A stretch of 64,000 bases of DNA, from assembly GCA_001986395.2 (NCBI GenBank), contig MQVO02000016.1, positions 620,001-684,000 on the forward strand, read 5' to 3'. The notes beneath the pieces were generated by a model. The model searched no databases. It was given only the letters and a program-made list of their open reading frames with translations, and had not been told where the DNA came from. The position numbers and the translations under genes were made by a program. Source of the stretch: Irpex lacteus (taxonomy: Eukaryota; Basidiomycota; Agaricomycetes; Polyporales; Irpicaceae). This document shows positions 13,758 to 24,796 of this stretch, in pieces (the first letter of the stretch is position 1; every line of letters begins with the position of its first letter).

Positions 13758-14436
13758 TGGAAGCCTTCCAAGACCGATATATCGGGCCACCCTATGGGCA
13801 AGCATGGTGCTAATGATGTAGTTTAAAGAGAGCCTGAGATGAACTTGAAGGGCCTGCATGTATGGCCAGCGACTTTTAACCCCGTAGGATGCGCTGACTT
13901 TAGAAATCCTAAATCGGAGGGACGTCTCCCTCCATAGAAGTCTCACATATTGCCGGCAAAAACTAGCACGGTTCGGTGGTGCGGAGTACCGCAAAATCGA
14001 CTTTTTTGGGCCCGTCACTATTCGCTTGGTTAAGGCGCAATTCGATTGCATCATTGTAAAAGAGGGTTGCAATGATGAGTGTTCGGTCAACTCTACGTGT
14101 ACGCTAGACTCACTATGTTCCAGACCAAGTTTCGTAACATATCATGACGAACAGCTGGCCCGCCTTGCCACGGAGGTACGTGTCGTATTGAATTGTGTTC
14201 GGCTAGTCAACGATGACTGCGGCTCCAAATTCTTCAATGAGACGCTATGTTGTACGACTTTCATCGGAATGAGAACGGAGAAGGCGTTCGTTTGAGCAAA
14301 GATCTAGCGCTGCTATGTTGTTAATGTAGATCAGTGCATATTCCGCCGATGCCGTGAAAGAACTACTAAGACGCATCGCACAAGTTACATATATACCCGC
14401 AACAGAGGTGATATGTGAGACGTGGACCGCCCTCAA
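13758..14436. promoter_or_regulatory. Shared divergent promoter region
   Basis: This 679-bp gap separates the starts of the lysine aminomutase (minus) and the MFS transporter (plus), so it must hold both promoters. I see no canonical TATA box, only TA-rich steps such as catatatac near 14388. An open frame runs through from the aminomutase side but has no conserved content. Co-regulation of the two genes is possible but not shown by the sequence. Confidence 0.45.
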
Positions 14437-16514
14437 ATGTCTGAGTCGTTGCCTGTAGACACGAAGGTTTCCCGCGAGGGCGTTGAGTCGCCTACGGTCA
14501 AAAAGTCTTCAACCAAGGAATCTTGCATTGAAGTTTCGGCTGGACCTACACCACTTCCGAAAGTACAGCTGGCGCTGTTGTTATATCTGCAGCTCGCCGA
14601 GCCCATCACAAGTACGGTCATTTACCCCTTCGTGAATCAACTCGTTCGTCGAACCGGGATCACGAAGGGGGACGATGACAAGACGGGTTATTTCGTCGGC
14701 GCTATTGTAAGTGTTGTACCACTACTTTTTTGATGCCTGCCTAAATTGGGCCTTTCGTGTATCTGACTGTCGCGGCCATATCCGAAATCTCTGCAGGAGT
14801 CTGTCTTCTACGCCGTTGAAGCACTATGCGTCCTGCACTGGGGCCGAGCGAGCGACATATGGGGTCGTAAACCAATACTTATCTCGGGTATGTGTGCCCA
14901 AAAAAGATAGAATCGGGGCCGGTCTGACCAATTTACTATCTTCACCGACCGTTGCAGGGCTCTGCGGGCTGGCATTGTCTATGATAGGGTTTGCATTCTC
15001 TACGCAGTATTGGGCTATGATACTCAGCCGCTGCGCTCAGGGTGCTCTCAACGGAAACATAGGTAAGTTTTTGTTGTGTTACCCAGTTCCGCTGATCGCC
15101 ATATTGCTCGGCAGGAGTCACAAAATCTAGTATGTTGTGTTCTTTCCGGGGTTGTGATGTCCGCCGATGACAAGTCTTCCGCAGTGATGGGAGAAATTAC
15201 CAATGCATCTAATAGAGCCCAGGGATTCGCTTTTATGCCCTTCGTGTGGACAACAGGCTGTTAGTGACGTTCAGATTTGTAGTATGCATGGCGTTACTCA
15301 ACTCTCTTTTCAGCCACACTAGGGTGCGTAGTATCATCATCCCTTGACCTTGGTATAGACCCCAACTCGTTTCACAGGCCACTTCTCGGTGGTGTTTTAG
15401 CGGATCCGAATACACAGTATGGTACACACTCGACGTTCCTTGCCAGATACCCGTACTTTTTACCCTGCCTCTGCACTGCCGCAATATCCATCTCCGCTGC
15501 TCTCTGCACCATGCTATTCTTGCGCGAAGTAAGTCGGTCATTTACAATGTTGAGAAGAAGCTCTAAATTTAGATTATCCATGTAGACTGTGCCTAACGCA
15601 CGTGTCAAAATTCCATGCGTGCAGGATTTTCGCAAGCGACAATCAGACCCACTTTCGTCTGTTTCTTCAGTCACTGAAGCCGCAGTAGACTTCGAATCCG
15701 AGAGTCGCATTAGCAATCAGTCCGCGAATGGTCCCATGACGGCCGCCGCCTCTCGTCCAGAAGAACTTCAATCCAGCATCGGCCTCACAGCCCGTCCGTC
15801 GCTTCGCTCGCTGTTAGTTCCCCGTACAGTGCTTCCCATTCTCAACTACGCTTTTCTTGCCTTCGTCGATGACGCCTTTCTGATCCTTCAGCCCCTCATG
15901 TACTCGACAGCTATCTCCGAGGGTGGACTCGGCTTCAAATCTCTTACAATCGGTGTCACCTTGGGCGTATGGGGGGTCATCGACGGCGTCTTCCAGATAT
16001 GGGCATTCCCAAAAGTGCTGAAGAAGTTCGGTCCCAAGAAGGTCTACGTGTTTTGCTACTCGGGATATCTACTCTGTTATGCGACGTTCCCGATTCTGAG
16101 CACTCTGGCTAAGCGAGAGGGGCATGTAAATGCGAAGGTATGGGCTGTACTGATCCTCCAGTTGGCGTCATATCTCGTAGCTTACACGTGCTTCGGTGAG
16201 TTCTCAAGTATCTGGAGCGCCAATAACTCGGTTTACCACCACCATTCATGCTAGGTGTCATTTTTATCTATATTGTGGATGGTGCTCCCAGCCGTGAAGC
16301 ACTTGGGGCAACTAATGGTCTTGCTCAGACAGTGGCATCCACGATGCGAGCCATAGCTCCGGTGGGCACTGCCTCACTCTTTGCAGTCTCATCCGAGCAT
16401 GATATCTCTCGCGGCTTCATGGTGTATTGGGTCCTCATGGGTGTTGTGGCCGTAGGGATAGGCGTGTCCTTGCTTTTACCCGGCGAGCTTGTGGAGGGGG
16501 AAGTTGGGGAATGA
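14437..16514 (+). CDS. MFS transporter, ZIFL/DHA1 type
   Basis: Nine exons (14437-14706, 14797-14887, 14958-15062, 15115-15129, 15185-15259, 15314-15323, 15378-15528, 15625-16195, 16255-16514) give an intact 515-residue major facilitator. Introns have GT-AG ends and all phases agree. After a hydrophilic N-terminus the first helix carries YLQLAEPITSTVIYPFVNQL, then the loop motif GRASDIWGRKPILISG (motif A), RCAQGALNGNIGVTKS, and FMPFVWTTGSTLGPLLGG; the second half begins at LLVPRTVLPILNYAFLAF after a long Ser-rich central loop. These motifs match the fungal/plant zinc-induced-facilitator-like proton antiporters, which export small organic compounds or metal complexes. Substrate is not predictable from sequence. 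The start is the first ATG in frame; a GTG 15 bases earlier is not used. Two exons are only 15 and 10 nt long. It faces the lysine aminomutase and converges with a DUF6533 gene 281 bp downstream. Confidence 0.9.
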
Positions 16515-16795
16515 GACTCTCCAAGTCGATGCTTCTGGTAGACATAACTCCCTGTCCCGTACATTGTTCTGCTCTGCGACACGAACACCAACAACGTCAA
16601 CTATCATGTGCACCTTTAAATATTACATCCATCCAACGTGTGAGTAAGGTCAATATGACACGCATTATACAATACATCAATAATTAGCTACCTGGTACAA
16701 TAATTAGTGTGAAGAACTAAGGTATCTTTCAGAACCATCCACAACGTCGTGAGAGGCATAGCAACAAACAGACAAATACACTTCGTAAAATCCCA

Positions 16796-18554
16796 TCACG
16801 CTCGAGCAGCACCGCTACTCTCCGTATCCACCCTCAACGGATTAAGCTCCCAGTATTCCGTAAAGTGCTGCATATCGCAGGCCTCGCCCAGCGTGCAGGC
16901 GCAGGTAGAAAAGTCTCCAGGATACTGGCTTGCTTCGGATGAAGGCGCCGAAAGAGCTGCCGTACGGATATTAAGGAGAACCCGACAACACAAAGTACTG
17001 TGCATTACTCTCAGGAACCTAGTAAAGGGTCAAATCTGTATGTGGAGTTCATTATGATGAAATACTTACATTGTGAGAGATATTGACGCGTCGCGCTGAA
17101 TAAGTATACGGCTTAGTATCTTGTCAAGTATAAAATCATTGCAACTTACGTGTGGGGCTAGAAGAGGCTCTAGGATATTCACGAGCGATATCACTGGGAG
17201 CACCAAACATGTCAGTACACTGTATACCACATCTTGATTACTTTTTATATTCACCCAGCATGCAAATGAAGAACAGTATACCTACAACAAAGTCTTGAGC
17301 AAGCGGGGACTGTTGTTTACAAAGGACACTTACCGTCACGATAGAGAGTGGCGATGACGGGGGTTACACTAGTCATTGTTCGCACTACGTTCACGGATAA
17401 CACGTTATTCCATTATGTCGTAGAGCTTAGTAAGAACACTGCCTACCATGTTGGATGCCCTTGATCAATGTGAGGGTCACGATCACTGCAAAGACGACGA
17501 ATAAGCGAAATATTGGGACTGTTGCAAGCGTAAGTGACGCACCAACTTCGGCGAATACGAGTAGAACAAAATCGCCTGCAGCGAGAAAATTGCTGTCTAC
17601 AAGATAGCACCCCGGCAAAGCAAGGGGTGACGGCGCATCTATGTATATGATTGACGGATCAGCCATCGAAAACGAGTGCATTGTAGACTCATACACTTTA
17701 GTGAGACCACGTATGCTGTCGTGAAATAAATCCCAAGTGGAATTGTGACCTGGCAATGATGGTCAATGACGAGTGGTGCTCTATTTATCATTCACTGCGA
17801 ATACTCACCAGCCACATTGCTCCTACGCCAAACATGATTTTCCGCGACTTATCCCATATCACGTAAGTTCGCCATACTAAGATCACTACACTCCAACAGC
17901 GTCAGGAAATGATAGAACGTTAGCGTATGGAGCCCGGATAACGCACGCTCACTGATCCACAACCCGATTGCCAACAACACTAAGCCCAGTGTTAGAAGGT
18001 GACACAGTAAGAGATAAAATTAAGTTATTTACGCGTAATGATGATGTCCAATTGATGGCAAGCCTGCAAACGCACAGCAAACACACATGTCTTTGAGCGA
18101 TCGAATACTGCGCCGGGCCAGGGACTATACGCACCTTTGTGCTAAGGGACGGTTGAAAGCTGTCTGTAAGAGCATAAATTTGAATACCTACGTCGCATCA
18201 GTGGGGTACATACAATACAGCGTCAAGATGACATCAATCCACGGCGTATAACGCGAAACAAGATAGATGCACTTGAGAAAAGACCAAGATTTGGTCCATA
18301 TGAACGTGACCTGTTGAACAAAATATCCCGTGAGAAGTGATGAGAGCGAACACGGTCGTCGAGCTCACCTCCTCATCAAATACAAGGAGCCAGTCGTATG
18401 CCTTCGGGGTCGACGGCCAGGGCGTTTAGAATGGCGCAGTGGACATTTTGTGTTCAAGACTCACCAGTACAACAATGCTACATGCTACTGAGCTTCAGCA
18501 CATCGAACAGCGGGCTACGGGGCGCGCCACTAACCTAATCCATACTGTGGGCAT
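16796..18554 (-). CDS. DUF6533 multi-pass membrane protein
   Basis: Fifteen small exons from 18554 down to 16796 join with consistent phases into about 320 residues. Order of recognisable parts: AYDWLLVFDEEVTFIW (family signature YDWLLxxDxEVxxIW), TKSWSFLKCIYLVSRYTPWIDVILTLYYS, ACHQL, LLLAIGLWISELILVWRTYVIWDKSR, MWLVTIPLGIYF, FVLLVFAEVVIVTLTLIKGIQH, TSVTPVIATLYRDGILFFICML, and near the C-terminus VMHSTLCCRVLLNIRTAAL. This is the usual order of about seven membrane segments in DUF6533 proteins, which are greatly expanded in Agaricomycetes; their function is unknown. The C-terminal 45 residues are variable, as in relatives. The first two exons (18554-18535, 18492-18465) are the least certain, since the start exon has only six codons. 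The gene lies tail to tail with the MFS gene. Every exon boundary was placed by phase and family pattern, not by transcript evidence. Confidence 0.75.
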
Positions 18555-18584
18555 GGCAAGTCAGCAATTTGCTACCTAAGGCGA

Positions 18585-18926
18585 GTGTTACGACGCACAT
18601 TGCCAAGTTGCTTCTCGATAGTGGCTGCCAGTAACTCTTCGTGGGTCAGCGAGATGCTCATGAACGAAGGCCAGGCGGAGCCAGTTTGGGAGGAACTGCT
18701 GGTGAGCAGCAAGAAACCACTTGTTGGAGCACTAGACGAACAAGGTCACGCTATATTACCACGCTCCCGCGTGTATCATGTAGTATCGCAGGCCCGCCAG
18801 ACACCAGATGGCCCGGAGTTTATGTGGGTCCGCGCACTAGAGCTTCTTGAACGTGTGTTTGGTGAAGGAACCAGCCAGAGCGAGCACAAGTGGGAGGGGG
18901 GGTTCGATCGCGGAGAACAACGTTGA
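18585..18926 (+). other. Orphan open reading frame, doubtful
   Basis: A 113-codon open frame (MLRRTLPSCFSIVAASN...) contains a stretch that looks protein-like, for example EPVWEELLVSSKKPLVGALD and FMWVRALELLERVFGEG. No family is recognised, no conserved splice partners were found on either side, and it sits in the 5' region of the DUF6533 gene on the other strand. It could be an exon of an undetected gene, a remnant, or chance. Confidence 0.2.
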
Positions 18927-19823
18927 CCTCGGGAATAAACACTCGACGGGATGCTATGATGTTACAGAGTTGTGGAGAATCGTACCTATCACTGGCAAAT
19001 ACCGCAATATGCTATTTGCCGCGATGAATCAGGGTCTCGGCAAGGTTCTAGTGAGCGAAACGTCACGTACACTGTATGCTTTTGACGTCCACAGATCGCT
19101 CTGTGGGTCCAGGCTGCCCTTGTGGTACTTATACGTGCCTCGCTCCATTTGACTACTATGTCACTGGGCAGCACAGGAGGAGGCCTCTGCCAGGACCTGT
19201 GAGGAGCGTGCCTTAAGCTTGGCCTGCGGCCGTCTCGGAGATATTTGTGCTCGGAAAGCCGATAGCTGTTCTGTATAGAATTCTACTAATAATGAGTAAG
19301 TACGTGAGTCTGAAAAATGTAATGCGACAATGACGATATGTAGAAGAAAGTCACTTGAGGTAGCCCTGCCGTACTTGCTCCATACTCATACGGAACAATA
19401 TGGAGTTTATCAAAGGTACTTACGCTGGTCATGGTAGTATGGCATCAGGCCAGCAACTTCGCTCGCAGCTCATTGGCTGAGCGACCACTATGATGAATTT
19501 ATCCATGGTCGGCCTCACACTGACTACCGAACACCGTACAGACAGTCAAACCCAATCCCGATTCTGACAGTTAGGAGCACAACTGCATAGCACGTACGTA
19601 GATACAAGCAACCATCCAAGAGCTAGCTACTGATAGCATGAAACAATAACATTCGTAGACGCTAGATAGTTCAAGGTAAATGTGAAAAAGATGACTTGAT
19701 GTCCGCAGCGAATAGGAAGGTGTAGGGGCCGGATCGGTATGAGCCTGCACCGACAGAAATTAGCTCAACCTCATTTATTGTTGATGGCCGCAAAACTTAC
19801 ATAACGACAATCCGCGAGGGTCA
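18927..19823. other. Intergenic region, nothing recognised
   Basis: No gene could be supported. A few splice-like sites occur (such as GTAAGTACC on the minus strand near 19430) but flanking frames show no family similarity. The right end contains the 3' flank of the Arg/Ser-rich gene. Confidence 0.4.
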
Positions 19824-22800
19824 TCACCCATATCGTCGGTCGTCTCGAGCATATGCAGGCGCATGTCTTGCGTCGTACGGAGGGTAGTCTCTTTCGCGGT
19901 ACGCTCGATCTCGTCTCTCACCGGAAGGCCCAGCAGGCCCGGCGGTAGGAGGAATATCATCGTAATAGATTGAGGAGGGAGGTGGCGGATAGTCTCTAGG
20001 GATGTCGCGGCTTGGAGGCGGTGGCGCATAATACGCAGACGTGTAGGCGTCGTCCCTGGGACGCTTCAAGGGTGGTTGTAAGTCGTCAATACCGGCACGA
20101 CGTACAGGACTTGGGCTCCGAGGCCGAACCCTTGGTGGGGCACCTACAGGAGAAGAAGTCTCAGGGTAGCGTGGTCGGTCGTACGTCCGGCCGTCTGCAT
20201 ACGCGTCCGCTCCACGAGGTACAAGCCTGCTCTCGTATGCACGAGTAGCAGGAGGTTCTTCGGGAGGGTATCGCTCGCGCGGTTCTCTCGCATCCCATGT
20301 AGCTGCAGTATCACGACTGAAATACCGAGGGTCACGAGCGAACTCAGATTCTGAAGGGCGTTCGCGGTCCCATTTATTGCGCTGCTCCCACGAGTCGTAA
20401 GCTGCCCGTTCGTCACCACGCCAGTCTCGTTCATACGTTGCAGGAACTGCCGGCGGGTCATGTGGATGCCTCGTATACGAATGCTCTCTGGCGGGAGGCC
20501 AGTCTCTTTCATCTGGTCGACTGAACGGTGGAGGTGAGGGACGGGTGTACGACTGAGGTGCCGCGCGGTCCGCGTATCGAGGAGGCGCATCGACATCTAT
20601 AGGGTCAGGCCTTCGCTCCCTGGACGCATCGCGCTCATACCTGTCTGGATAGGTAGCACGATCCAAGGGACGGTATTCTGCACGACGAGGAGAGACTGGT
20701 GCGCCTCGAGGCTTGAAGGTATCTTCTGGTGCGGATGCAGCTGGAGGATTACCGGGATAGCTGAGACGCTGGGGCGGTGGACCTGTGCTTCTACGAGCAG
20801 GAGGAACTGCTTGAGCCGGAGGGCGTGGAGGGTCCCTCGAAACAGCGGGTGGCGGGCGGCTTGTATCAGGCACACCAGTTCGTACATTAATCGGAGGTCC
20901 ATTGTTGCCGGCAGTGTCGATAGCTACTTTACCGTTACTAGGTTGCTCCGAATTTATCTTGCGGTCGTCGTGAGCAGATGTTGTGGGACGTTGTTCCGAG
21001 GGCGGCGGTGGGCGCCCACCCTTATCTTCTGACCTTGCAGAGGGGGTGCGTCTGAAGGTCTGCCGCCCAGTCGTTCTTGAAGAGAGGCGGGTCGACTTAT
21101 TCTATCCTCGAGAGGTACTTGAGAACGAGGAGGAGGTGCGCCACGATCATTATGAGACGGAGGAGGACGAACTGGAGAACTTATTCGCGCGCCCTTTTCA
21201 GCAATTGAGCTAGATCTTTGTCTTTGAGGATAGTCATTAGAACCTCTCGCGCTGCGATCAGAGCTAGGCACAGAGTCAGATGGTCGTTGGCGATCTGAGA
21301 AGGCAGGAGGTGGTGGTCTGCGATCAGCACCACCAATACTTGATGAACTTGGAGCTTGTGAAAGAGGAGCTCTTCTGTCATCTGCTGGAGCACGAGGCTC
21401 CGGCGGACGTGTGGCAAACGAGCTGTTCACAGGTCGACGATCATCAACAGTAGGTTTACTAGGACTTGAGAACGGAGCACGAGGAGCGTCGTTGGGCCGA
21501 GAATGTCGGTCTGAAGAGGAAGGAGGATAGGATCTGCGGTCATCAGCAACGGTCGACCTGCCAGTACGGTCGTCATCAGCCGAAGGAGGCGGCGGTCGAT
21601 CATTGAGTGGAGGACGTGGTCCACGCTGATCTAACGGTCTCTCCGTAGACAGCGGCCGAGGACCACGGTTATCGAAAGATCGTTCTTGTCCAATTGGACG
21701 GGAAACTCGAGAGTCAGATGGACGGTCCTCAACGGGGGCACGTCCATCGCGAGAGTCAAATGAACGTTCTTCAGCCAAAGGACGTGACGGTCGAATGTCA
21801 GCCGAGCGAGTATCCGAGTGGCGCGCAGCAGGCGAGGTAGTCGATTCCACTGATGATTTGGAATCCCAACGACGAAGAGGGTCATTACTTCGAGAATCGT
21901 AGCGAGGCTCATAGTGTCGCTGTTCAGGAGGAGGACGGCGGTTGTCGGTGGATCTGAACCTGTCGTCATTACGTCGGTCGTTGAATCTGTTATTAGGCTC
22001 ATAGCGCCTATGATCCCTGTCTCTGTCCCAGTCTCTATTACGGTCGCGTTCACGGCTCTTCTCTCTATCGTAGTCACCACGCTGATACCGGGGTGGAGGT
22101 CGACTATTGTCACTGGAATAGCGTGTGTCGCCAGTAGCCCTTCCATTTGCGCTGTACCTGTCGCTTGACGGTTTCGTGTCGTCTTGGGAAGCCACAGTAC
22201 CTCTGTGTGACCAATCCGAGTCCCGATCACGTCGAGGCTCTTCCTTAACGTCTGCGGCAGCCTTGGAGGGTGAGACTTCACCTAAAGACTTTTCTGTACC
22301 AGATCTGTTAATCCCACGTGTATCATACTTTGCCGCAGGTGCAACAGAGGCGTGTTCAAGACGAGGAGTGCGCTGGGAACCGTCAGCTACACCGAGAGAA
22401 GTGTTCAAGCCTGGAGGATCCATATCCATAGTCTTGTTGTTGGAATCGATAGAATCCAAGGAAAGACCAGATGGAAGAACCGGTTTCTGCTGAACGGGGC
22501 TGAGTAAAGGCAAATAAGGTAATTAAAAAAATCGCCACAAATACTTACGTTGCCCATTTGTGAGCTACTTGTACCCGTAACCACTCTCCGTGCGTCATTA
22601 CTACTTGCTGTGGAGCTCGCACGGGCATGCCGTCCATTCTGAGAATTCGGAGGGTAGTCGTGAGGTATTTGCTCGGGGTGCGGAGGTACGTGGGAGACGC
22701 TATGAGGGCCAAGATATACACTTGCGAGAGCAGTAGGACGAGGAATTGGAGCAAATAGTTCATGCTGGTTATTCTTGATAGTCTCCTTGAGCCTCTCGAG

Positions 22801-23139
22801 AATTTCCAGATCACTCTGGCCAGGTGGCAAAGACTGAGCAGAATAGAAATGCGCCGGTTGTGCTGACTGGCTGAACGTCGCTGGTGGTATCACAGTTCCA
22901 GGCACGTAGCCGTAGGAGAATCCGGGGAAACCAGAAGACATAGAAAATGAGGGAGATATAGTCGACGGGGGTCCTGCAGATGATGAGGCAACCGAAAACG
23001 GGGAGGAGGTGATGTTAATCTGTGGTTCGTCGGCAGTCATAAACGACCCCTCAGAGCCTTCTGTAAGAGTTGTAACCGTTCGTTCGCGGATGATTTGGTT
23101 CCCCCTGCCCTTTCTTTTCTTATTGAGCCTCGCCGACAT
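19824..23139 (-). CDS. Arg/Ser/Asp/Pro-rich low-complexity protein, frameshifted
   Basis: I do not recognise a named family. Exon 1 (23139-22549) encodes MSARLNKKRKGRGNQIIRER, a basic start like a nuclear signal, then a Ser/Pro region and the segment DLEILERLKETIKNNQHELF, the only helix-like part. A GT-AG intron (22548-22490) leads to exon 2, which runs to 19824. Exon 2 is a long RD/RS/DR-rich tract (for example EKSRERDRNRDWDRDRDHRR) with a loose repeat of the type RPxxxERSFDSR/DRP, then a Tyr/Pro/Arg-rich C-terminus ending YARDDRRYG. Near 21022 the frame breaks: upstream reading ends in a premature stop at about 20954, while the next frame continues the same composition for 380 codons. A run of A read one base short (CAGAAGATAAGG) explains it. 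With the frame repaired the protein is about 1,090 residues. The composition suggests a nuclear, RNA-processing-associated disordered protein, which is inference only. Confidence 0.7.
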
Positions 23140-23618
23140 TCGATGGCCCGCAGGATTACGTGCCGTTTACGCTCGGGCCCGCCCTCGATTTCTGCTGCGA
23201 TCAAGCTTTGCGCAGGTCTATTGGTGAGGTTATACAAGCACTCCCGGAGCAGTAAAGATGTGCAGGAAGATTGGGGAGAAAGCAGGAAACAAGAGAAGAT
23301 CGTGGTCGCAAGCGAGACACAGCCAGCCCCTCCAGCCGCATGATGCCAACTTCCAAATATACGAGCGCTTATACAATATTACCTGTAATCAGACTGGTAC
23401 TCCCACGTACACCATGGTGTCATACCTGCCGTATCCACAAAATCCAGAAGATACCCAAATATGCATTCAACCCTACGACATTAGAGTACTAGGACAATAT
23501 AGATCATATCTAGCATAGATATACGTGATAATGAGTGGTGGACGTGCGAGGGAGATGATACTTTTAAGAGAGGGCTCGCAGAGCATCTAAAGTTAGTGGC
23601 GGTAAGTCTGCGCGTGCA
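23140..23618. other. Intergenic region between two minus-strand genes
   Basis: This 479-bp gap separates the Ggc1 stop codon from the start of the Arg/Ser-rich gene, which lies downstream of it on the same strand. It must hold the Ggc1 3' end and the promoter of the Arg/Ser-rich gene. No motif stands out. Confidence 0.4.
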
Positions 23619-24796
23619 TTACACGTAGTTCGAGAACCAGGGATAAGACTCTGGGCGAGTGTGTAACTGAACACGAGCTTGGGTCCAACAACAAGGATCT
23701 AGGGGCCAAGCCATCAGCACCGTGACACTCACAACCACGCTGAATTCATGCATACCTTAGGGGTAAGCCCCTTGAACAGAGCACCAGCACCCTCGTTCTT
23801 AATCAATTCCTTGATGACCGTGACACCGCTAACTTTCTGCTCAAAGTTGGCGTTCTGGATACGAGTCTTGATGGTGTCGAGCGGTGCTGCTACTGTAATA
23901 GACGCAACGGCGCCGGCAATAGAAGCGACAAAGTTTTGTCCCCATGTCGCCTTATGGTAGTCAGTGATACCGAAGAGATAGTCCTTGGTCACCGCAGAAG
24001 CTCCGAACAGCTGCAAATGGGCGCTTCAGCACCGTTAATCGAGGGTATATGGAAAGAAAAACGCACAGCAAAGCTACCAGGCGCGTTACGCGCAACAGTC
24101 CATCCCCATCCACGATAGAGAGTCGTGCCCTCCTCGAGGAATATCCGAACGACGCCACGTCCGCGGAACGCTTCGGGGTTCACCTGACGCTTGATCTTGA
24201 GAGCGTCAAGGGCAGTAGCACGACTTCACCAATTCCTGTCAGACTTTGATTGCCAATCAGTTGAGATGAGCACAGCAACCGCAAATAAAGAAAGCTTACG
24301 AACCTGCCGGCCAAAGCCTGCGTCATGAGCTTGCCCTTCCGCTCGCCGAACGTGTTCGTGAATTCAGTCTTGTAGTGCTTCGTGATTAAGTCATTGAAGT
24401 ATGGCTGACCACCGTACTTGTAGATTCGCTGCGTGACCTTGTAACCAGCAGCGTATCCAAGACCGGGGAACAGCGACAGCAGCCTGCGTCCAAGAGGAGC
24501 TGTGGCATGTTCCCTGAAGATAATTGTAGAGAGTGTAGACGCAGAGACCTGCATGGATGTGTCAGTCCACGAAGTGTGATATGGGCTAAGTTATACACAC
24601 ATGCGACTTGTTACTCATCAAACGCTTCGCAATTGTGTCCACGGGATGGAACACAACAAGCTCAGCGACACCTGCACACCGTCATTAGCCTCACTTGACA
24701 GCACATAAGCTATAATTCGGACACACCTGACAGTCCAGAGCCCAAGAGACGAGCTGTACCAGATTCAGAACCTTTTACGCCTAAAGATGGGGCCAT
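23619..24796 (-). CDS. GGC1: Mitochondrial GTP/GDP carrier, Ggc1 type, two frameshifts
   Basis: The encoded protein follows yeast Ggc1, the inner-membrane carrier that exchanges matrix GDP for GTP and affects mitochondrial iron and genome maintenance. Recognisable parts in order: ARLLGSGLSGVAELVVFHPVDTIAKRLMSN (first carrier signature PxD), REHATAPLGRRLLSLFPGLG, KYGGQPYFNDLITKHYK, GSLTGIGEVVLLPLDALKIKRQ (second signature), FRGRGVVRIF, YRGWGWTVARNAPGSFALFG, VAAPLDTIKTRIQN (third signature), LFKGLTPK and LVVGPKLVFSYTLAQSLIP. Six exons with short GT-AG introns; start ATG at 24796. Two single-base losses break the frame: one at about 24210, where CCC TTG replaces CCC CTT GAC, and one near 23640, where restoring one T gives the expected IPWFSNYV end and a stop at 23619. 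As written, the last exon would instead run on to 23564. Conservation on both sides argues for sequence error rather than a dead gene. Confidence 0.85.

Noticed and set aside
13758..14090. Upstream extension of the lysine aminomutase first exon
   Set aside because: The open frame extends to 14090 but has no conserved content; the ATG at 13757 begins a presequence-like leader.
20144..20596. 150-codon minus-strand frame within the Arg/Ser-rich gene
   Set aside because: Shadow frame of a low-complexity repetitive coding tract; composition does not match either flank.
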